Part shown: one piece after another, positions 1 to 6,408 of the stretch
How the letters are laid out: each line of letters starts with the position of its first letter
How positions within the stretch are numbered: the first letter of the stretch is position 1
NCBI GenBank assembly: GCA_004293385.1
Contig: RDYO01000103.1
Span: 1-8,132, forward strand
Origin: Verrucomicrobiota bacterium
GTDB taxonomy: Bacteria; Verrucomicrobiota; Verrucomicrobiia; Opitutales; UBA953
DNA: 8,132 nt
Direction of reading: 5' to 3'
Position numbers and translations under genes: made by a program
Notes under the pieces: generated by a model
The model's database searches: none
What the model was told of the DNA's origin: nothing
What the model saw: the letters and a program-made list of their open reading frames with translations, nothing else

Positions 1-214
1 CGCCTACGCCGCGCAGGTCGTCTGCTCCGAAGCCGCCAAGCTCGCCATGGCTCACGGCCTCAAGGACGTCTCCGTCCGCGTCAAGGGTCCGGGCATGGGT
101 CGCGACAGCGCCATCCGCGCCCTCCAGGTGCTCGGACTGAACGTCACCTCCATTCTCGACACCACCCCGATCCCGCACAACGGCTGCCGCCCGCCCAAGC
201 GCCGTCGCGTCTGA
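1..214 (+). CDS. rpsK: 30S ribosomal protein S11, C-terminal 70 residues (5' end outside window)
   Basis: S11 is a small-subunit platform protein that contacts 16S rRNA near the mRNA exit/E-site region. Reading from base 2 gives 70 residues and a TGA at 212-214. The visible part includes the family hallmarks VKGPGMGRDSAIRAL and, at the C terminus, DTTPIPHNGCRPPKRRRV, which is close to invariant in bacterial S11. The start and roughly the first half of the protein (usual length about 125-130 residues) lie outside the window. It is followed after 86 bases by rpsD and rpoA, the standard alpha-operon order rpsM-rpsK-rpsD-rpoA-rplQ. Codons favour C in the third position, as expected for a highly expressed gene here. 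The identification is essentially certain; only the N-terminal portion is unseen. Confidence 0.97.
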   Translation, partial: AYAAQVVCSEAAKLAMAHGLKDVSVRVKGPGMGRDSAIRALQVLGLNVTSILDTTPIPHNGCRPPKRRRV

Positions 215-235
215 TCGTCCCTGCTTTCCGCATCA

Positions 236-261
236 CCGTCCGGCTATGGCAAACCGGGCGG
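236..261 (+). promoter_or_regulatory. Candidate hairpin in the rpsK-rpsD intergenic leader
   Basis: CCGTCCGG (236-243) can pair with CCGGGCGG (254-261) to form an 8-bp stem with one G-U wobble, closing a 10-base loop CTATGGCAAA. It sits in the 86-base gap between rpsK and rpsD, the longest gap in this operon, and ends 39 bases before the rpsD ATG. No T run follows, so it is not a typical intrinsic terminator. S4 is known to repress its own synthesis in E. coli (target upstream of rpsM) and in Bacillus (rpsD leader). An S4-responsive element here would fit but is inference; mRNA processing or partial attenuation between the two genes is equally possible. Confidence 0.35.
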
Positions 262-300
262 GTCCTTCCCTCCGCCACCTCTACCAAATCCTAATACAAC

Positions 301-909
301 ATGTCTCGTTACACCGGTCCCACCACGAAGCTCAACCGTCGCTTCGGTCAGAACATTTTCCCCACCTCCAAGGGTGAAGAGCGTCGTCCGTACCCTCCGG
401 GTATCCACGGCAAGACGACCCGCCGCAAGGTCTCCGAATACGGCGTCGGCCTCAATGAGAAGCAGAAGCTTCGCATGATGTACGGCCTCACCGAGAAGCA
501 GTTCCGCCTCTCCTTCGAACGCGCCAAGCGCATGGGCGGCGTCGCCGGCGACAATTTCCTCCGCATCCTCGAGACCCGTCTCGACAACGTGGTCTTCCGC
601 CTCGGTTTCGCCAACTCCCGCGCCGCCGCCCGCCAGCTCGTGGCCCACGGCCACATCCGCGTCGACGGCCGCAAGGTCGACGTCGCCAGCTTCGCCACCT
701 CGCCCGGCGAGAAGATCGAAGTCCGCGACCGCACTTCCTCCAAGCAGCTCGCCACCCGCGCCGTCGAAGAAGGCCAGGGTCGCTCCGCTCCGGCTTGGCT
801 CGTCGTCCAGGCCGACCAGCTCAACGGCCAGATCGTCCGCGAGCCCGCCAAGGAAGAACTCCCCTCCGACGTCAACGTCCAGATCATCGTCGAATTCTAC
901 AGCCGCTGA
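301..909 (+). CDS. rpsD: 30S ribosomal protein S4
   Basis: S4 is a primary 16S rRNA-binding protein that nucleates assembly of the 30S body and helps shape the mRNA entry channel. The 202-residue product has the usual length. An N-terminal region with MSRYTGPTTKLNRRFG is followed by the helical segment with LNEKQKLRMMYGLTEKQFR (51-69) and by the S4 RNA-binding domain from about residue 93, including RLDNVVFRLGFANSRAAARQ. The end, IIVEFYSR, is characteristic. There are no cysteines, so this is the zinc-free form of S4 rather than the form with an N-terminal four-Cys knuckle. The ATG at 301 is preceded by an A/C-rich stretch without a Shine-Dalgarno motif. rpoA follows after 37 bases, so the two are very likely cotranscribed. 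S4 is the classical autoregulator of this operon in other bacteria. Confidence 0.97.
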   Translation: MSRYTGPTTKLNRRFGQNIFPTSKGEERRPYPPGIHGKTTRRKVSEYGVGLNEKQKLRMMYGLTEKQFRLSFERAKRMGGVAGDNFLRILETRLDNVVFRLGFANSRAAARQLVAHGHIRVDGRKVDVASFATSPGEKIEVRDRTSSKQLATRAVEEGQGRSAPAWLVVQADQLNGQIVREPAKEELPSDVNVQIIVEFYSR

Positions 910-946
910 TCCCAGCTAAGTAAACAAAACCCACGGACCCACAGAC

Positions 947-1963
947 ATGACCAAGCGCCTCGGACAGTTCCAACGCCCCAAGACCCTCAAGAAGGAGGAG
1001 TCTTCCGCCACCCCCACCTACGCGAAGTACTTCGCCGAACCCTTCGAGACGGGCTTCGGTCACACCGTCGGCAACTCGCTCCGCCGCATCCTGCTGAGCT
1101 CCATCGAAGGCGCCGCGATCTCCTCCGTGACGATCGAAGGCGTGCAGCACGAATTCCAGCCGATCGAAGGCGTCGTCGAAGACGTCACCGAGATCGTCCT
1201 CAACCTCAAGAAGGTGCGCATCCGCACCGAGGCCAACAAGCGCGAAGCCTTCAAGGGCACCATCGACGTCAACAAGACCGGCCCCGTGAAGGCTTCGGAC
1301 ATCAAGTTCGAGACCAAGGGCGCCACCGTCACCCTCGTCAATCCTGACCAGGTCATCTGCACCCTCGACCGCAAGCGTCGCTTCTACGCCGACCTCGAAG
1401 TCACCGTGGGCCGCAGCTGGGCCTCCGCCGAGGAGAACAAGAAGGCCGAACAGGCCATCGGTTCCATCCCCGTCGACTCCCTCTTCTCGCCGGTCACCCT
1501 CGTGAAGTACTCCGTCGAGTCGACCCGCTCCGGTGACAAGACCGACTACGACAAGCTCGTGCTCGAAGTCTCCACCGACGGCCGCATCACCCCGGACGAA
1601 GCCCTCAAGGAAGCCTCCGCGATCCTCCGTCACCACCTCGAAGTGTTCGACACCGTCTCCGCCGACTCCGTCGAGTTCGAGACCGGCCACAAGGAAATCA
1701 GCGAAGAGACCAACCGTCTCCGCAAGCTGCTCAACATGTCCGTCAACGAGATCGAACTCTCCGTCCGCGCGGCCAACTGCCTCAACAACGCCAACATCAA
1801 CACCGTCGGCGAACTGGCGATGAAGACCGAGCAGGAGATGCTCAAGTACCGCAACTTCGGCAAGAAGTCCCTCAACGAGATCAAGGCCAAGCTCGAGCAG
1901 CTCGGCCTCTCCCTCGGTCAGAAGATCAACGAGGGTCTCCTCGACAAGGGCGTCAACGCCTAA
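947..1963 (+). CDS. rpoA: DNA-directed RNA polymerase alpha subunit
   Basis: RpoA dimerises to scaffold beta and beta' in core RNA polymerase, and its C-terminal domain contacts UP elements and activators. The product has 338 residues, slightly longer than the E. coli protein (329). The N-terminal domain carries the signature ETGFGHTVGNSLRRILLSS (34-52), which forms the dimer interface helix. Residues 173-186 (SIPVDSLFSPVTLV) correspond to the conserved strand near the beta contact. The C-terminal helix-hairpin-helix domain begins around 264, with ELSVRAANCLNNANI (270-284) and NFGKKSLNEIKAKLEQLGLSLG (303-324) regions. Arg274 and Asn277 align with the E. coli DNA-contacting R265 and N268. The start at 947 follows an A/C-rich spacer with no Shine-Dalgarno. 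rplQ begins 21 bases after the stop, as in most bacteria. Confidence 0.98.
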   Translation: MTKRLGQFQRPKTLKKEESSATPTYAKYFAEPFETGFGHTVGNSLRRILLSSIEGAAISSVTIEGVQHEFQPIEGVVEDVTEIVLNLKKVRIRTEANKREAFKGTIDVNKTGPVKASDIKFETKGATVTLVNPDQVICTLDRKRRFYADLEVTVGRSWASAEENKKAEQAIGSIPVDSLFSPVTLVKYSVESTRSGDKTDYDKLVLEVSTDGRITPDEALKEASAILRHHLEVFDTVSADSVEFETGHKEISEETNRLRKLLNMSVNEIELSVRAANCLNNANINTVGELAMKTEQEMLKYRNFGKKSLNEIKAKLEQLGLSLGQKINEGLLDKGVNA

Positions 1964-1984
1964 CCCAGACCGGAACCAACCCTC

Positions 1985-2455
1985 ATGCGTCACCGCACCC
2001 ACAATCACGTCCTTGGCGTCAAGACGGCCCACCGCCGCTCTCTCGTCGCCAACCTCGCGTCCGCGTTGTTCACCAACGCGCGCATCACCACGACGCTCTC
2101 CCGCGCCAAGGCCCTCCGTCCTTTCGCCGAGCAGATCATCACCTACGCCAAGAAGGCCGAGCAGTCCGCCGACAAGTCGGTGAAGCTCCACTTCTACCGC
2201 CTGGCGCTCGCCAAGCTGCGCAACGAAGACGCCGCCCAGCTCCTGTTCAAGGAGCGCGTGCAGCAGTTCCTCGGCCGCAACGGTGGCTACACCCGCATCT
2301 ACAAGCTCAGCGCTCGTAAGGGCGACGCCGCGGAAACCGCGCTCATCGAGCTCGTGGCCAAGGACGACAAGTCCCCGGCCATGACCCCGAAGGCCAAGAC
2401 GGCGCGCAAGCCCAAGGCCAAGAAGGAAGCGGCCGCCGCTCCTGCGCAGGCCTAA
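1985..2455 (+). CDS. rplQ: 50S ribosomal protein L17 with Lys/Ala/Pro-rich C-terminal tail
   Basis: L17 is a large-subunit protein near the polypeptide exit tunnel. The product starts MRHRTHNHVLGVKTAHRRSLVANLA, close to the canonical start with its conserved basic patch, and contains ITTTLSRAKALRPFAEQIIT. The globular fold ends around residue 125, after the RNGGYTRIYKL and ALIELV motifs typical of the family. The remaining 30 or so residues form a low-complexity tail rich in lysine, alanine and proline, which makes the protein 156 residues against about 120-130 in many bacteria. Such tails occur in L17 of several phyla and are probably disordered and rRNA-binding (inference). It is the last gene of the alpha operon: a strong hairpin follows 22 bases after the TAA. 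Confidence 0.97.
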   Translation: MRHRTHNHVLGVKTAHRRSLVANLASALFTNARITTTLSRAKALRPFAEQIITYAKKAEQSADKSVKLHFYRLALAKLRNEDAAQLLFKERVQQFLGRNGGYTRIYKLSARKGDAAETALIELVAKDDKSPAMTPKAKTARKPKAKKEAAAAPAQA

Positions 2456-2477
2456 GCTGCCCGCCCAGGCTTGAACC

Positions 2478-2517
2478 CGAGACGCGTCCGCCCCCCGGCT
2501 GGCGCGTCTCGCCTTTT
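2478..2517 (+). terminator. Intrinsic-terminator-like hairpin after rplQ
   Basis: CGAGACGCG (2478-2486) and CGCGTCTCG (2503-2511) are perfect 9-base inverted complements. Inside them CCGCC and GGCTGG can add about five more pairs around a CCCC loop with a bulged T. The stem is followed by CC and then TTTT (2514-2517), a short U tract. This is the expected place to end the alpha operon. The U tract is weak and the next ATG lies only 15 bases downstream, so partial readthrough into the zinc-ribbon gene and guaA is likely unless a promoter is hidden nearby. Confidence 0.75.
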
Positions 2518-2532
2518 CCGAACCTCCCGCCC

Positions 2533-2769
2533 ATGCAGATCCCCGTCGACCTCGGCGCCTTCCTGGCCTTCCTGGCCGGGCTGGCCGCGGTCATCCTGTT
2601 CGGGTTGCAGGCGTGGTACGATCGCCGTGACGTGCTCCTCTCGGACCACCGTCGCATCAATTCCGCCTTTTCCTGCGTCCGTTGCAGCCTGACCTACGTC
2701 CGGCCCCGCCGCCGCGAGGAAGCCGTCTGCCCCCGTTGCGGATGGAACAATGTTCGCCTCAAATTCTGA
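2533..2769 (+). CDS. Small membrane-anchored zinc-ribbon protein, unknown function
   Basis: I do not recognise this 78-residue protein as a named family. It starts with one hydrophobic segment (about 7-28, rich in Leu/Ala/Phe/Gly) followed by Trp-Tyr and then the basic-acidic stretch DRRD. By the positive-inside rule the C-terminal part should face the cytoplasm. That part holds two cysteine pairs, CVRC (48-51) and CPRC (66-69), 14 residues apart, the pattern of a one-zinc ribbon. The knuckle CPRCGWNNVRLKF at the C terminus resembles rubredoxin-like or DUF-type zinc ribbons. Third-position codon bias matches the neighbours, which supports it as real. The ATG lies 15 bases after the rplQ hairpin and the stop is 20 bases before guaA, so it probably shares a transcript with guaA. 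A structural or sensing role at the membrane would be a guess. Confidence 0.75.
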   Translation: MQIPVDLGAFLAFLAGLAAVILFGLQAWYDRRDVLLSDHRRINSAFSCVRCSLTYVRPRRREEAVCPRCGWNNVRLKF

Positions 2770-2789
2770 ATCCCTCACACTTTCCCATC

Positions 2790-4346
<1,557 letters not shown>

Positions 4347-4348
4347 GC

Positions 4349-4362
4349 CGGGGTTTGCCCCG
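4349..4362 (+). terminator. Short GC hairpin after guaA, weak terminator candidate
   Basis: CGGGG (4349-4353) pairs with CCCCG (4358-4362) around a TTTG loop, beginning 3 bases after the guaA TAA. The stem is only 5 bp, though all G-C, and it is followed by just two T residues before GACA. It may slow or partly end transcription from guaA, or simply be a 3'-end-protecting structure. Its last base abuts a perfect TTGACA hexamer. Confidence 0.4.
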
Positions 4363-4391
4363 TTGACACCCCTTCGGCCCGACCTTACCTA
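4363..4391 (+). promoter_or_regulatory. Candidate sigma-70-type promoter for dnaX
   Basis: TTGACA (4363-4368) is a perfect -35 consensus. Seventeen bases later comes TACCTA (4386-4391), which matches the TATAAT consensus only at its first two positions, although GC-rich genomes often use degraded -10 boxes. Transcription would begin at about 4397-4399, at or next to the GTG start codon at 4399, so the dnaX mRNA could be leaderless or nearly so. The element lies in the only gap (52 bases) between guaA and dnaX. The -35 match is seen directly; promoter activity is inference. Confidence 0.45.
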
Positions 4392-4398
4392 GACGCCA

Positions 4399-5565
4399 GT
4401 GTCTGCACCCGGCTTCCAGGTCATCGCGCGCCGCTGGCGTCCCCGCCGCTTCGACGAGCTCGTCGGGCAGGAGCATATCGTCAAGACGCTCCGCAACGCG
4501 CTCGAAACGAAGCGCATGGCCCACGCCTATCTCTTCGTCGGTCCGCGTGGCACCGGAAAGACGACCACCGCCCGCATCCTGGCCAAGGCCCTGAACTGCG
4601 CCGGCGGCCCGAAGCCTGATTTCTCCCTCGACGACCCGGTCTGCCTTGCGATCGAACAGGGCAACTGCCTCGACGTCGTCGAGATCGACGCCGCCTCCAA
4701 CCGCTCCATCGAGGACGCCAAGAAGATCCGCGATGAGTGCCAGTTCTCCCCGACGAGCTGCCCGTTCAAGGTCTTCATCATCGACGAAGTCCACCAGCTC
4801 ACGAAGGACGCCTTCAACGCGCTGCTTAAGACCCTCGAAGAGCCGCCGCCTTGGGTGAAGTTCATCCTCGCCACGACCGAGGCCGACAAGGTCCTGCCGA
4901 CCATCACTTCCCGCTGTCAGCGACTGGAGTTCCATCCGATCTCCGAGGAAGTCATCGCCGCCCAGCTCGCCCGCATCGTCAAGGCCGACGGCGTGACCGC
5001 CGATCAGCACGCCCTCACGGCCATCGCCCGCCTCGCCGCCGGCGGTATGCGCGACTCCCAGTCCATCCTGGACCAGGTCATCTCTTTCTCCGGCAAGCAG
5101 ATCACGGAAGCCGACGTGCTTTCCATCTACGGTCTCGCTTCGGCCCAGCAGGTCACCGACCTCTGCCAAGGTATTTCCACGGGCGACGGCAAGAAGGTCC
5201 TCGCCCTCTGCGATGCCTTCCACGCCGAAGGTCGCGACCTGCTGCGCGTGCTCGCCGACCTCCAGGTCCGCGTGCGCGCGGCGACCCTTGATTCCGTCCG
5301 CTCCGGCGGGACCTCCGCCCAGCTCGGTGCGCCGCTGGCGACCGAACAGCTGGTCCGCCTCCTCGAGTGTCTCCAAGAAGGGGAGAACGGCATCCGCCAA
5401 GGCCTCTCGCCCCGCGCGAACTTCGAGGTGACGCTCCTCAAGGCGATCGAGCAAAGTAGGTCCCGGTCGATAGACCTGCTCATCAAAGACATCGCCGCCG
5501 CCGCAGCTGGTCTCCCTCGGGAGCCCGGCCAAAAAAAAAATAAGGACCACGCCGGCGGCCCCTGA
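4399..5565 (+). CDS. dnaX: DNA polymerase III clamp-loader subunit DnaX, frame-0 (gamma-like) product
   Basis: DnaX is the motor ATPase of the replicative clamp loader. Frame 0 gives 388 residues. The AAA+ module holds the Walker A motif GPRGTGKTT (48-56), EIDAASNRSIED (95-106), the Walker B motif VFIIDEVH (125-132), LLKTLEEPP (142-150), the Ser-Arg-Cys arginine finger TITSRCQR (168-175) and sensor 2 GGMRDSQS (215-222). A lid and collar domain follows to about 370, ending with FEVTLLKAIEQ. The usual CxxCxxC zinc knuckle is not intact: only C67, C82 and C90 are seen in that segment. Translation then enters a ten-A run and ends seven codons after it at TGA 5563-5565. The start is GTG at 4399, because the family N terminus (FQVIARRWRPRRFDELVGQ) follows at once. 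There is no Shine-Dalgarno. The +1 frame continues as a probable tau extension. Confidence 0.95.
   Translation: MSAPGFQVIARRWRPRRFDELVGQEHIVKTLRNALETKRMAHAYLFVGPRGTGKTTTARILAKALNCAGGPKPDFSLDDPVCLAIEQGNCLDVVEIDAASNRSIEDAKKIRDECQFSPTSCPFKVFIIDEVHQLTKDAFNALLKTLEEPPPWVKFILATTEADKVLPTITSRCQRLEFHPISEEVIAAQLARIVKADGVTADQHALTAIARLAAGGMRDSQSILDQVISFSGKQITEADVLSIYGLASAQQVTDLCQGISTGDGKKVLALCDAFHAEGRDLLRVLADLQVRVRAATLDSVRSGGTSAQLGAPLATEQLVRLLECLQEGENGIRQGLSPRANFEVTLLKAIEQSRSRSIDLLIKDIAAAAAGLPREPGQKKNKDHAGGP
5519..5543 (+). promoter_or_regulatory. dnaX slippery site: A10 run with upstream GGGAG and -1-frame TAA
   Basis: Ten consecutive A residues (5531-5540) are read in frame 0 as CAA AAA AAA AAT. GGGAG (5519-5523), a Shine-Dalgarno-like pentamer, ends 7 bases before the run. 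Consequences follow directly from the sequence. With no slip, the product is 388 residues, ending at 5565. A -1 ribosomal shift or one extra A in the mRNA gives 381 residues, ending at TAA 5541-5543. One A lost, two A gained, or a +1 ribosomal shift gives a long product of about 515-516 residues, ending at 5947. E. coli dnaX frameshifts at A AAA AAG with an upstream Shine-Dalgarno and a downstream stem; Thermus dnaX uses transcriptional slippage on nine A residues. An assembly length error in the run cannot be excluded. Confidence 0.7.
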
Positions 5566-5947
5566 GGCCGTCGCCGAAGCGGTCGCGCCCGCCGTCCAAG
5601 CGGAAGATGCGCCCGCTAAGTTCGTGGCCACGCCTTCCCGTTTCGTCGACGTCCCGGTCGAGGACTCCGGTAATCTCGAGGATTCCCTTCCGCCGCTCGA
5701 CGTTGAGTCCGCCGAGGCCGAAGCCGCGAGTTCCGATCGACGCGCCGACTTCGTCTTCCCTGAATCCGCCCTCGCCAGTCTCCCGGTCGCCGAGGTCGGC
5801 AAGACCGCCTTCCCGGGCGACAAGGAATTCATCGAGGCGGTCGAGTCGCTGCCGCCCGGCCTGAAGGATAAGCTCAAGTCCACCATCGGCGCCGACTTCA
5901 CGGCCCTGCGGCCGATCCCGGCCGGTAAGCTGCGCCGCCCGCTCTGA
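5540..5947 (+). CDS. dnaX: DnaX tau-like C-terminal extension in the +1 frame
   Basis: From the end of the A run the +1 frame is open for 135 codons and ends at TGA 5945-5947. Joined to frame-0 residues 1-380 it gives a DnaX of about 515 residues. It has the same C/G-rich third positions as the flanking genes, so it looks coding. The first 85 or so residues are rich in Ala, Pro, Glu and Asp, like the flexible linker of tau. The last 45 form a compact-looking module with GDKEFIEAVESLPPGLKDKLK and end GKLRRPL. In other bacteria the tau-specific C terminus binds the polymerase alpha subunit and the DnaB helicase; the same role here is inference, as I cannot align it to a known tau domain. No good independent start exists (only an internal GTG at 5624), so it is more likely a continuation of dnaX than a separate gene. 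The stop lies 2 bases before the next gene. Confidence 0.75.
   Translation: MRTTPAAPEAVAEAVAPAVQAEDAPAKFVATPSRFVDVPVEDSGNLEDSLPPLDVESAEAEAASSDRRADFVFPESALASLPVAEVGKTAFPGDKEFIEAVESLPPGLKDKLKSTIGADFTALRPIPAGKLRRPL
5550..5576 (+). promoter_or_regulatory. Candidate frameshift-stimulating hairpin downstream of the A10 run
   Basis: Bases 5553-5560 (CGGCGGCC) pair with 5566-5573 (GGCCGTCG) as 8 contiguous pairs with one G-U, around the loop CCTGA. After one C-C mismatch, two further pairs (5550-5551 with 5575-5576) extend it. The stem base lies 9-12 bases after the last A of the run, near the distance used by known stimulatory stems. The frame-0 stop TGA (5563-5565) sits in the loop. GC-rich DNA makes chance stems common, so its role needs testing. 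Confidence 0.5.
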
Positions 5948-5949
5948 CC

Positions 5950-6408
5950 GTGGAGCCGTCGTTCGAGATCGGCGTCATCTCCGACACGCATGGCCGTCTG
6001 CGCGCCGAGGCCATCCTCGCGCTCGAAGGATGCGACGTGATCTTCCATGCCGGCGATGTCTGCGGTCCGCTGATCGTCCCGCAGCTCGCCGAGCTCGCGC
6101 CCTGCCATGCGGTCGCGGGTAACTGTGACGACGACGATACGTTGCCCCTGACCTCACTGCAGGTCGTCGCCGGCCTCCGTGTCCTCGTCCATCACGGTCA
6201 CCTGCCTGTCGACGAAGCCGCCTTCCGCCCGGACGTCGTCATCACGGGACATACGCACGTCCCGAAGCTCGAACAGGATGGGGCCGTACTCCGTCTCAAC
6301 CCGGGCAGCGCCGGCCCGCGACGCTTTAACCTTCCCGTGACGGTGGCACGGATTACGGTGCGACAGGGCAGGGCGAGCGCCCGCCTCATCCCTCTCGACG
6401 TCACATGA
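5950..6408 (+). CDS. YfcE/MJ0936-like metallophosphoesterase
   Basis: This is a small calcineurin-like phosphoesterase, 152 residues, the usual size for the single-domain YfcE/MJ0936 group. All metal-binding motifs are present in order: SDTHG (11-15, Asp12 and His14), HAGDV (33-37, Asp36), GNCDDDD (57-63, Asn58), HHGH (81-84) and GHTHVP (100-105). NPGSAGPRR (117-125) follows, as in family members. Such enzymes use two divalent metals and hydrolyse phosphodiesters in vitro; physiological substrates are generally unclear, so no specific one is assigned. The GTG start at 5950 is two bases after the long-frame dnaX stop and lets the protein begin with MEPSFEIGVISDTHG, the expected N-terminal strand. 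The stop overlaps the next gene as ATGA. The spacing implies cotranscription and possibly translational coupling with both neighbours. Confidence 0.9.
   Translation: MEPSFEIGVISDTHGRLRAEAILALEGCDVIFHAGDVCGPLIVPQLAELAPCHAVAGNCDDDDTLPLTSLQVVAGLRVLVHHGHLPVDEAAFRPDVVITGHTHVPKLEQDGAVLRLNPGSAGPRRFNLPVTVARITVRQGRASARLIPLDVT

Noticed and set aside
225..250. Promoter upstream of rpsD using TATGGC as a -10 box
   Set aside because: There is no credible -35 partner, and the bases lie in the loop of the hairpin. rpsD is more simply cotranscribed with rpsK.
884..2191. 435-codon open frame on the minus strand over rpoA
   Set aside because: Antisense shadow of rpoA and rplQ, with repetitive Val/Gly/Asp/Glu composition and no family features.
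2682..2789. Longer guaA start at the upstream in-frame ATG
   Set aside because: The extra 36 residues overlap the zinc-ribbon gene and do not resemble GMP synthase, whereas the ATG at 2790 gives the canonical N terminus.
5512..5523. CTCCC/GGGAG inverted repeat just upstream of the A run as a second stem
   Set aside because: Only four or five pairs with a loop of two to four bases. Possible, but too small to claim in sequence of this GC content.
5624..5947. Separate small gene starting at the GTG at 5624
   Set aside because: The same frame is open back to the A run and covers coding-biased sequence upstream of 5624. It fits a tau-like extension of dnaX better than a free-standing protein.
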